A stretch of DNA of 10,300 nucleotides from Prevotella sp. (GTDB lineage Bacteria; Bacteroidota; Bacteroidia; Bacteroidales; Bacteroidaceae). Numbering within the stretch: position 1 is the first letter of the stretch; each line of letters begins with the position of its first letter. Positions 1 to 5,852 of this stretch are shown one piece after another. The stretch is taken from contig JAJWLX010000089.1 in NCBI GenBank assembly GCA_021636625.1, positions 1 through 10,300 on the forward strand. The letters are read 5' to 3'. The translations under genes were made by a program, and so were the position numbers. The notes under the pieces are model-generated. The model was not told the origin of the DNA. It did not search any database and was given only the letters and a program-made list of their open reading frames with translations.

Positions 1-37
1 GTTATTTGATGATGAGGGCTATTCATATAAATGTAGG

Positions 38-895
38 TTAAATTTTTCTGACCATTTCAAACTGTTGTCCTTTTGGGGTAAGTCCTAATGATGACAAGAA
101 ACCAGTGACTGATTCACAATCGCAATCAACATTAGTAAATTTGAGTACATCGCTTTGAAAATGACTGACAGCACTTTTAAGCAAAGACTTGCCTATTCCT
201 TTACGCCGGTAATCTTTTGCAACTGCGAGGGATGAAATATCGCCAGATGCCGGTTCAAAGATAACAAATCCGACAAGTTCTTCTCTTTCATAAGCTCCCA
301 ATATGTCCAAATTGTCGATTCCGCGTTCCAGTGAAGCCCTGTCATTTTGCCATGAAGGATGAAAATCGAACCAGGCCGTTTGGTTAAGGCAGTTTTTTAA
401 ATCCGATGGGAGTATGCGACATGCGGTATGGTTTACTTGCAATACAGGAACAATATCGCTCAGTTTGGCAGAGTAGTAGTTGAAATTTCTCTGTGTTTCA
501 AAGCCTAATTTGCGATATATTTTTATTGCTTTGTGATTGTGTTGCAAAACTTCCAGTACATATTGCCGAACTCCTTGTTGACATATCAATTCGAGGCTGA
601 AAGTGAATATTTTTTGGGTTAGGTGTAATCCCCGGAATGAAGGTACGGTTCCCGTCCCTGTGTCATAGGCAGTCAAGATGTTGTTGTACATGCCTGTTCC
701 GTTAAGCACAAAAGAAATCAGCCGTCCTTCGAAAAATACTCCGAAAGATAGTTGTGGATTGTATCCTCGTCGGTCGAGCATGCGTCGCAATTCATCCGCA
801 TTCAAAGAGAAATCATAATCTTTGAATGCAGATGAGAATGCCGCATACAAATCTTTGAAAGAAACGGACTCTAAAGAATGAATGATGATTCCCAT
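38..895 (-). CDS. Tandem-GNAT N-acetyltransferase
   Basis: This 285-residue protein looks like two GNAT acetyltransferase folds in a row. GNAT enzymes move an acetyl group from acetyl-CoA to an amine; the substrate here cannot be told. The second fold (about residues 155-285) has a clear acetyl-CoA pyrophosphate-binding motif, DYRRKGIGKSLL, at about 228-239, after the typical beta strand SSLAVA. The first fold (about 1-145) has a weaker version, FRGLHLTQKIF, at 87-97, followed by HKAIKIYRKLGFE at 121-133, which is the usual C-terminal GNAT helix and strand. The first fold may therefore also bind acetyl-CoA or be degenerate. No signal peptide is seen, so it should be cytoplasmic. The ATG is 11 bp after the stop of the NTF2-like gene, suggesting one transcript. 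The family call is firm and the substrate unknown. Confidence 0.85.
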   Translation of the reverse strand: MGIIIHSLESVSFKDLYAAFSSAFKDYDFSLNADELRRMLDRRGYNPQLSFGVFFEGRLISFVLNGTGMYNNILTAYDTGTGTVPSFRGLHLTQKIFTFSLELICQQGVRQYVLEVLQHNHKAIKIYRKLGFETQRNFNYYSAKLSDIVPVLQVNHTACRILPSDLKNCLNQTAWFDFHPSWQNDRASLERGIDNLDILGAYEREELVGFVIFEPASGDISSLAVAKDYRRKGIGKSLLKSAVSHFQSDVLKFTNVDCDCESVTGFLSSLGLTPKGQQFEMVRKI

Positions 896-906
896 ATCGG
901 ACGGTG

Positions 907-1323
907 TTATGTGTTTGGATTTTCATCACTATTCTCTACGGGTAAACCGTGCTGTTTGAGAAAGCTGAGCTTATCCCAATAACCTCTTTGGAAAACTATT
1001 TTATCGTTTTGCACATGAAAGAATCCGCATCCTCGCAACCCGAGCGGATCTTTCCATTCCATGATAGCCCATTCTCCATCCTCGAATATATGCTCAACAA
1101 TACAAACCATTTTTGAGGTTGCAAATTCATTTACAAACATTTCATGGATAGCTGTTTTTCCTATAACTGGGGTGTTTGCGACTTGATGGTTTATGGCATC
1201 CTGAGCGTATAAGTTTGCCAAAGCGACTGCATCGGCGGCGTTGAAGCAGTCAATCCATTTTTGTAGTATCCTTAATTCCGCAACACTATTACAAATATAA
1301 CTTTTTAAGTACCTGAGCAACAA
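907..1323 (-). CDS. NTF2/SnoaL-like small protein, start uncertain
   Basis: The body from about residue 19 reads as a SnoaL/NTF2-like cone fold of about 120 residues. It opens with LQKWIDCFNAADAVALANLY, followed by DAINHQV, IGKTAIHEMF, a WAIMEWKDP strand, a GCGFFHV strand and IVFQRGYWDKLSF. The family includes isomerases, cyclases and ligand-binding proteins, so no reaction can be assigned. The only way to give the full frame a start is TTG at 1323. That codon lies in the loop edge of a strong palindrome, and the first 12 or so residues do not look like the family. No ATG occurs in frame before residue 62. The likeliest explanation is that the natural 5' end was replaced by rearrangement, though a non-ATG start remains possible. 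It sits just upstream of the GNAT gene on the same strand. Confidence 0.72.
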   Translation of the reverse strand: MLLRYLKSYICNSVAELRILQKWIDCFNAADAVALANLYAQDAINHQVANTPVIGKTAIHEMFVNEFATSKMVCIVEHIFEDGEWAIMEWKDPLGLRGCGFFHVQNDKIVFQRGYWDKLSFLKQHGLPVENSDENPNT

Positions 1324-1382
1324 AAAGTTGCTCAGGTACTTATAAAATAAGTTAAACTAAAATGCTGCGGAATTTAGGATAT
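1266..1382. repeat. 117-bp imperfect palindrome with perfect 16-bp core stem
   Basis: The inner arms 1306-1321 and 1327-1342 are exact reverse complements (GTTGCTCAGGTACTTA) around an AAAAA loop. The similarity continues outwards at identical spacing. After 23 weakly matching positions on each side (11 of 23 by hand count), the outer 17 bp (TGCGGAATTTAGGATAT on the right against TGCGGAATTAAGGATAC on the left) match at 15 positions. The right arm runs into the start of the coiled-coil gene and the left arm into the start of the NTF2-like gene. There is no T-run on either side, so it does not look like a simple terminator. It could be two recombination sites or element ends joined head to head, or an inverted duplication of one 5' region. 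Confidence 0.85.
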
Positions 1383-1724
1383 CTTGAAGAAGAACGTAAT
1401 GAACAAATTAGAAAAGAAAATGAGAGACGATTCCAACAAGAGCAACAAAGGATAAACAATCAACGTCTTCATGAGATTAATGAACGTAATCGCATTGCTT
1501 TAGAACGGGAAAATGCGAGGAGAAGAGCAGAGGAAAAAAGAAAAGCGGAACAAAAGCGAAAAGAAACCAGTCGCACAAACACAAATGTTCCTCCGTCGCA
1601 ACCGAAGAATAATCGTTGGTCAATAGGCTCTAATCCAACTCTTCTTCCACGAGCAACCTCATCAAAAACAGCAACTACAAAAACAAACTCATCTAATAAA
1701 ACCGATGGAAAAGAGGGAAAGTAA
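1362..1724 (+). CDS. Basic coiled-coil hypothetical protein
   Basis: A 120-residue, strongly basic protein and the only convincing plus-strand gene. Residues 8-68 form a long charged helix rich in Glu, Arg, Gln and Asn (for example EERNEQIRKENERRFQQEQQ, and later RRRAEEKRKAEQKRKE), which suggests a coiled coil. Residues 69-120 are rich in Ser, Thr, Asn and Lys and look disordered. No catalytic motif, signal peptide or membrane segment is seen. The ATG at 1362 is the first start after an in-frame stop at 1353, but no good ribosome-binding site is visible and the start lies in the right arm of the palindrome. It may therefore be the 3' remnant of a longer gene that was given a new start. It ends 28 bp before a strong terminator. 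Function is unknown. Confidence 0.5.
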   Translation: MLRNLGYLEEERNEQIRKENERRFQQEQQRINNQRLHEINERNRIALERENARRRAEEKRKAEQKRKETSRTNTNVPPSQPKNNRWSIGSNPTLLPRATSSKTATTKTNSSNKTDGKEGK

Positions 1725-1752
1725 GTAATCTTATTGCAAAATGAATTGTATA

Positions 1753-1787
1753 TGCAGTCAATCGCCAGTCGGTTGGCTGCATTTTTT
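1753..1787 (+). terminator. Rho-independent terminator
   Basis: The arms TGCAGTCAATCG (1753-1764) and CGGTTGGCTGCA (1770-1781) pair over 12 positions in RNA, two of them G-U, around a 5-base loop. Six T residues follow directly (1782-1787). It sits 28 bp after the stop of the plus-strand coiled-coil gene and should end that transcript before it enters the convergent mobilisation operon. The minus-strand side lacks a T-run, so it seems to act mainly in one direction. Confidence 0.85.
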
Positions 1788-1804
1788 CTGTGTGCAAGGA
1801 TGGT

Positions 1805-1960
1805 CTATTCGCCACCGATGGAGGGGCGGTTAGCACCGCTCGCCTCCAGATAGTCGTTTACTGCGTCACGCATGGTGAACTCTCTCATGCCTGTCTTTGC
1901 CCAGTAGATAAGGGCATCAACAGCGGCTTTTCTTGCCTTGCTGTATTCGTTGTCTGTCAT
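1805..1960 (-). CDS. Small 51-residue hypothetical protein at end of mobilisation operon
   Basis: This short reading frame starts at ATG 1960, 21 bp after the stop of the coiled-coil membrane protein, and ends at TAG 1805. It encodes 51 residues beginning MTDNEYSKARKAAVDALIYW, continuing with a charged middle (REFTMRDAVNDYLEASGANR) and ending PSIGGE. The composition looks like a soluble, mostly helical protein, and the codon use resembles the genes upstream. No strong Shine-Dalgarno sequence is present, which is common in Bacteroidota. Orientation and spacing suggest it is the last gene of the mob operon. The family is not recognised and no function is offered. It is short enough that protein-level conservation in related elements would be needed to be sure it is real. 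Confidence 0.5.
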   Translation of the reverse strand: MTDNEYSKARKAAVDALIYWAKTGMREFTMRDAVNDYLEASGANRPSIGGE

Positions 1961-1981
1961 GATTCTGATGTTTTGAGTTTT

Positions 1982-2530
1982 CTAAAAAAGTGTGATGCAT
2001 ATCCAAATGGTGATTTCAACAAAGATGATAGACCAACTTAGGAAAGCCAAGCCGAACATCCAGGCATAGGTGCTACCGTTGAAGTATGCACCCTCCTCGA
2101 TATTGCGGATTCGTTTAAGCTCTTTCTGCTGGTGAGTGAACAGGTCGTTTATCCGCTTCTCATGCTCGTCAAGGGCTTGCTTGAAAGCAGAAATGGCGGT
2201 GTTGTTCCGCTTATCCAACTGGGCAACTCCTTCATCGTTGATGCCGACTTTGAGGTTGCTCTGCTCTGCCTTGACTATGGCATGGCATATACTATCCACG
2301 ATGTTGTCCGTGCTCCTGTGGGCAGCCATAAGTGCCACTTTCGTTGATTCCAACCTCCGATAGGCATTGCCCAGTTCCTCCTTTGCCTCATAGAGTGCTT
2401 TCTTGGCTGATTCAATCTCTTTCAGGGTCACTTTGATTTCTTCCTTGCCACTCTCGATGTTCTCGTCCTCCTGCATCTGATTGTACAGGTTAAGCACATC
2501 CTGTGTGGCATCTTTCTTGTTTCTTCCCAT
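1982..2530 (-). CDS. Coiled-coil protein with C-terminal membrane anchor, mob operon
   Basis: This 182-residue protein has two long, charged helical stretches (about 28-72 and 103-147, the latter containing FKQALDEHEKRINDLF). One hydrophobic segment follows at the very C-terminus (about 155-182, GLAFLSWSIIFVEITIWICI), with almost nothing after it. No signal peptide is present, so the expected topology is a cytoplasmic coiled coil tail-anchored in the inner membrane. The ATG is 19 bp downstream of the relaxase stop, in the same operon. By position it could tether the relaxosome to the membrane or to the coupling protein, as membrane-anchored accessory Mob proteins do in other plasmids. That role is inferred from context; no homologous family is recognised. 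Confidence 0.75.
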   Translation of the reverse strand: MGRNKKDATQDVLNLYNQMQEDENIESGKEEIKVTLKEIESAKKALYEAKEELGNAYRRLESTKVALMAAHRSTDNIVDSICHAIVKAEQSNLKVGINDEGVAQLDKRNNTAISAFKQALDEHEKRINDLFTHQQKELKRIRNIEEGAYFNGSTYAWMFGLAFLSWSIIFVEITIWICITLF

Positions 2531-2549
2531 ACCGTTCTTGTTTGAAAAG

Positions 2550-3815
2550 TTATCGTTTCATGCCTCTCTTTATCGGCTTGCAGAGTGTGTTTGCTTGCAT
2601 TGCGCAACGTCTTGCCCATTCACGGTCATCATCGTCCTTATCACGTCCCCAGCCACTGCCAGGACTGCCACCGCCACCACATGACTCAGACATCGATGTG
2701 GCAGCATCAAGGTAGTTCATGAAGAGCAGCATGGCTACATTCAGAATGTCAGTGTGGCTTGCGGATCCATTCTCGGGAACTTCGATACAACTGTTCATCG
2801 TGTCGTAAGCAGTTCTCGGCATGACTATGCTGAAACGCTCACCATCGACTTCAATAATCTTTCTCAATCCGGCAGGAAGGTCAGGTTTGGCAACATTGCT
2901 TGTACGAGACAGACCACCTTGCGATGCCGTATTTCTGCTGTCCAATGTGGTAGCGTTTGAAACAGAAGGAGAAGGTCTTTGACCAACTGCAACAGGTGTT
3001 GGCTGAGGGTGCAGCTTGCGGAAGGTATTCCCGATTTTCGATGCGGTGAGATTCCTTCCTACACCCAGTTCGGAAGCCTTGATGGTAGTTTTTCCGAACT
3101 TGAAGCGGTAGCCATGCACCCTGCCTTGACCATTCTTGTCACGGATAAGCTCGATGTCATATCCCTTTGCCCTCAATCGGTCGGCATATTCATCCCAATC
3201 AAAGAACGGCATTGAACGCAGCACATCCATACAGGCTTTGGTCACCTCTGCAATGCGTTCCTGACGAATATCCATGGCATCCTTCCAACCATGACGCTGA
3301 TTGATGGCTTTCGCAGCCATCACGGCACGCTCACCGATGAACTTCACATCATTGAGATTACCGTCCATGTCGATGCGGTTCACCACCAGATGCAGGTGGG
3401 GAATGCCACTCTTGGAGTCACGGTGAAGGGCGGCAAAATATTGTGAGTTGGCTATGTTGGTCGGCTTGACCGAAGTTGCAGCCTTGCCTTTCTTCTTGCC
3501 GATGTGGTTCACCTTGGAGATACCATCCATCTCACGAATGAACTCGTCAAGGAATCTTCTCCAGTCCTCCATAGTCCAGTTACGTGCCTCCTCCTCAGAT
3601 GGGGAAAGCTCAAAGCGGATGGACGTCAGTTCGATGGGCTTCTTGGCATACCTCTGCTTGAACATGGACTGATGCAGCACCATCTCGTCCCACATGCCCA
3701 TCGGCGGCAGACCCTCGCTGAGATGGTTGGTCTTGACGATGTCCGCGCGATTGTTTTTGGTTGCGTAATTGGTCATTGCCTGACCATGCTGAATTGCTGA
3801 CGCTTTTGCTATCAT
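2550..3815 (-). CDS. mobB: Relaxase / mobilisation nuclease (MobB-like)
   Basis: The relaxase should nick oriT, stay covalently bound to the 5' end through a tyrosine, and pilot the strand into a recipient. The metal-binding motif is clear at residues 131-146: HRDSKSGIPHLHLVVN gives H131, D133, H140 and H142. The N-terminus reads GQAMTNYATKNNR, with Tyr17 the likely catalytic tyrosine. Residues 1-265 form the nuclease region. About 270-330 is a Ser/Thr/Pro-rich linker. The C-terminus carries a Gly-rich stretch (CGGGGSPGSGWG) and an acidic-basic tail (DKDDDDREWARRC) that I recall from Bacteroides relaxases. At 421 residues it appears full length. Its ATG overlaps the TGA of the RHH gene by 4 bp (ATGA), so the two are probably translationally coupled. 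Nuclease type is secure; the symbol is by analogy with Bacteroides mobilisable elements. Confidence 0.9.
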   Translation of the reverse strand: MIAKASAIQHGQAMTNYATKNNRADIVKTNHLSEGLPPMGMWDEMVLHQSMFKQRYAKKPIELTSIRFELSPSEEEARNWTMEDWRRFLDEFIREMDGISKVNHIGKKKGKAATSVKPTNIANSQYFAALHRDSKSGIPHLHLVVNRIDMDGNLNDVKFIGERAVMAAKAINQRHGWKDAMDIRQERIAEVTKACMDVLRSMPFFDWDEYADRLRAKGYDIELIRDKNGQGRVHGYRFKFGKTTIKASELGVGRNLTASKIGNTFRKLHPQPTPVAVGQRPSPSVSNATTLDSRNTASQGGLSRTSNVAKPDLPAGLRKIIEVDGERFSIVMPRTAYDTMNSCIEVPENGSASHTDILNVAMLLFMNYLDAATSMSESCGGGGSPGSGWGRDKDDDDREWARRCAMQANTLCKPIKRGMKR

Positions 3816-4207
3816 AACATATCCAAGAATTTGTCTCTAATGCGGCTCAATTCCTCTATCAGGGTGTTGATGCCTTGAAGCCAACGTTCCATGAAGTCGG
3901 CTCTCTTGAAGAGTTTTAGTCTCTCGGTCTGTGGCAGGGCATGAAGCGCATTGCGCACATAAACCAGTTCAGACCTTGCCCCGATTAAGCCCTTCAAGGC
4001 TTCCTCCTGCTCTGCGGTCATGGGTAGGGATGGCTTGTGTCCGATGCCTAAGTCATGAAGATATGTGCTCTTGCTCCTGCCTGACAGTCGGGCATTATGT
4101 ACTACCAAGTCGTAGTGTTCTTCTGTGAAACGAACGTCAATGTGTCTGGTCTTCGGAGGTCTCTTCCTTGAGGTTTTCTCCGTGTTGTTATTCTTGTCTT
4201 TTGTCAT
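3812..4207 (-). CDS. mobA: Relaxosome accessory protein, ribbon-helix-helix (MobA/MobC-like)
   Basis: This 131-residue protein has a basic N-terminus (residues 1-21) and a ribbon-helix-helix DNA-binding segment at about 22-56: the strand HIDVRFTEEHYDLV, then helices with RLSGRSKSTYLHDLGIG. The rest (about 64-131) is helical and probably serves for dimerisation or relaxase contact. Proteins of this type bind oriT, load the relaxase and often repress their own operon. The gene lies directly upstream of the relaxase with a 4-bp overlap and directly downstream of the long non-coding stretch proposed to hold oriT, which is the usual order. The ATG at 4207 opens the frame. The role is confident from fold and position; naming differs between elements (mobA or mobC). 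Confidence 0.82.
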   Translation of the reverse strand: MTKDKNNNTEKTSRKRPPKTRHIDVRFTEEHYDLVVHNARLSGRSKSTYLHDLGIGHKPSLPMTAEQEEALKGLIGARSELVYVRNALHALPQTERLKLFKRADFMERWLQGINTLIEELSRIRDKFLDML

Positions 4208-4437
4208 TGTAGATGGGGTTTATAAAGTTTATACTTGATATAACAGGACAGCCAATGTGAGCCTGCGAACATTCAAGAATGCCAGTAGGAAGCGGTGGGC
4301 GAAGCGAAACCGTCTGACACTGGTACTTCTTGTTTAGACCTCCGAAAAAAAACTACGGCTAATAGAGGTAGCGGCTTCTGGATAGCTTGCCTGTCGGGAA
4401 CGTCAATAGTCGAAATAAGGGAAAAGTAGAGATGACA
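4208..4437. other. Candidate oriT and operator region of the mob operon
   Basis: This 230-bp non-coding stretch lies just upstream of the relaxosome genes. It contains a nested pair of inverted repeats: CCAGT 4282-4286 with ACTGG 4319-4323, enclosing CGGT 4293-4296 with ACCG 4309-4312. It also holds a small palindrome, CATTC-AA-GAATG (4270-4281), and a direct repeat of GTTTATA at 4218-4224 and 4227-4233, 9 bp apart and close to the mobA start. Such repeats beside RHH and relaxase genes are typical of oriT and of autoregulatory binding sites. No nic site was identified by comparison, so the call rests on position and repeat structure. A T8 run on the minus strand (around 4346-4353) might assist termination of the upstream gene. 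Confidence 0.5.
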
Positions 4438-5280
4438 TCATGAGTGACTTGGGGTGATATGCGCGCCATGTCTCTCCGTGTGATCCTCGCATCGTCCTTC
4501 ATGGGGCGGTGGCTGCAAGAGGTTGCCCTCGTCATCATAGACAGGAGACGGCAGCAACTCAATGGGTGATGCCCCTTCTCCTTGATTGCAGTCATCTTCT
4601 GACGGCTGTCCAACCTCATACTCAAAATGGTCATCACCTTCCTTTTCCCTTTGTTTGAAGTCTTGTGGTATCGGAGAAGGATCTGAAAGTCCATCCCCGA
4701 TAACATGAGAATTAACGAAAGGGGAAGAGGTATTATAAGAGGCAGGAACATGGGGCTGCAGAATGTCAGTAGTGGCAGGATTGACGCTGCTGTCTTTCTG
4801 CTGACCTATGCCATTGGAAAGATTGCCTTCCGAAGAGCAAGCGGTATCGGATGGGACATTGGACACCGATTCCTCTTGGGTGGCGGAAGTCACGGATTGA
4901 CGGTTGTAGAAGGGGTTCTTGATGGCTTCCTTGATGCCGTCAACGTACCAGAAGGCGATGCATAGTATCGTATGTATGGAGGTGCGGTTGTTCCTCTCGG
5001 TTGAGAGGATGCCCACCTGATTGAACAGTTCCACCACCTTTGCCGCTGTCTTGCGGTCACACTTCCAAAGGGCAGACAGCTCAACGGTAGAGATGGCAAA
5101 CTGCCCGATGGAGAGAGAAGCGGAGAAGCCTGTCTTCAGATAAACACTTGGCTTGGTGGATGCCATTGATACAAAAGTGCCGAAGGCGGTCATGCGGTGG
5201 AAGCCCTGCCTGTCATCCTTCAAGAAATCGAGCTGTTCCTTGGTCAGCAGGATTCCGTATTTTATGCTTTGGTTACTCAT
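4438..5280 (-). CDS. Winged-helix DNA-binding protein with long acidic, disordered tail
   Basis: This 280-residue protein has two parts. Residues 1-125 look like a winged helix: SIGQFAISTVELSALWKCDR at about 57-76, then KTAAKVVELFNQVGILSTER, which reads as a recognition helix and wing, and a hydrophobic strand TILCIAFWYVDG. This resembles the N-terminal domains of plasmid replication initiators and DnaD-like proteins. Residues 126-280 are rich in Ser, Pro, Asn and acidic residues (for example DDHFEYEVGQPSEDD) and look disordered. The ATG at 5280 is 97 bp downstream of the excisionase-like gene. Between integration genes and oriT, it could control excision, mobilisation genes or replication of the circular form. 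I do not recognise an exact family, and the replication role is only a guess. Confidence 0.7.
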   Translation of the reverse strand: MSNQSIKYGILLTKEQLDFLKDDRQGFHRMTAFGTFVSMASTKPSVYLKTGFSASLSIGQFAISTVELSALWKCDRKTAAKVVELFNQVGILSTERNNRTSIHTILCIAFWYVDGIKEAIKNPFYNRQSVTSATQEESVSNVPSDTACSSEGNLSNGIGQQKDSSVNPATTDILQPHVPASYNTSSPFVNSHVIGDGLSDPSPIPQDFKQREKEGDDHFEYEVGQPSEDDCNQGEGASPIELLPSPVYDDEGNLLQPPPHEGRCEDHTERHGAHITPSHS

Positions 5281-5377
5281 CTTGAAAAACTGATTATTAG
5301 TGAAACGGATTACTCAGCAAAGAAAGAATGAATAGTTTCTCTTTCCCCTTTCGTAAAAAGTAGATTACATGATTCTC

Positions 5378-5827
5378 TTATCCGTCATGCCATTCTTCCC
5401 CATTAGGATTTTTCTCGCCCTTGACCCTCTTCATGGAGGCAGGCTTGTTCTTCTTGCTTTTCTGCAACATTGCCAGATGAGCCTCGAAGTCTGCCTGTTC
5501 CTCCTGGGTCGATTCGTAAGGCTTGTCCCATGAGCCACCTGCCTCAATCCATTTTATCAGCTGGTCTTTGAAGAAGTAGAGCGTGTTCCCTCTCTTGTAG
5601 AAAGGAATGCGCCTTTCAGATGTGTAAGCATAAAGCGATGAGACTTTCTTTCGGACGAAGGCACTTGCCTCTCTGATGTCCATAAGAACATGGTCATTCT
5701 CGCTCGGAGCATTGCCTATTCTCTGACCAATGTCATCAAGACGAGTCATCATCGTATTGACCTTTGTCAGAAGTTCGCCAACTGCACTGGGCAGTTGGTC
5801 GAACGATAATGATTTGTTTTCTTCCAT
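5378..5827 (-). CDS. Excisionase-like helix-turn-helix protein
   Basis: This 149-residue protein has an HTH_17/excisionase-type DNA-binding domain at about 48-95: LMDIREASAFVRKKVSSLYA (helix-turn-helix), then the wing RRIPFYKRGNTLYFFKDQLI and the closing WIEAG. The N-terminal 40 residues form a short amphipathic helical region that may dimerise, and the C-terminus is basic (KSKKNKPASMKRVKGEK). The ATG at 5827 lies 25 bp after the integrase stop, so the two are very likely co-transcribed. Proteins of this type beside tyrosine integrases often act as recombination directionality factors, bending attachment-site DNA for excision. That role is inferred from fold and neighbour; it might instead be a transcription regulator. 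Confidence 0.8.
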   Translation of the reverse strand: MEENKSLSFDQLPSAVGELLTKVNTMMTRLDDIGQRIGNAPSENDHVLMDIREASAFVRKKVSSLYAYTSERRIPFYKRGNTLYFFKDQLIKWIEAGGSWDKPYESTQEEQADFEAHLAMLQKSKKNKPASMKRVKGEKNPNGEEWHDG

Positions 5828-5852
5828 TTGTTATCCTGATTATGTTTTTCAC

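Noticed and set aside
1306..1342. Perfect 16-bp hairpin as a bidirectional terminator
   Set aside because: There is no T-run after the stem on either strand and it lies at gene starts rather than gene ends.
1790..2041. An 83-codon plus-strand frame after the terminator
   Set aside because: It starts directly at the terminator T-run, is Cys-rich without pattern, and overlaps the minus-strand mob-operon genes.
4359..4751. A 130-codon minus-strand frame overlapping the winged-helix gene
   Set aside because: It is a different frame of the same strand as the tail of the winged-helix gene, with composition (Ser, Arg, Leu, Met) typical of a shadow and no domain.
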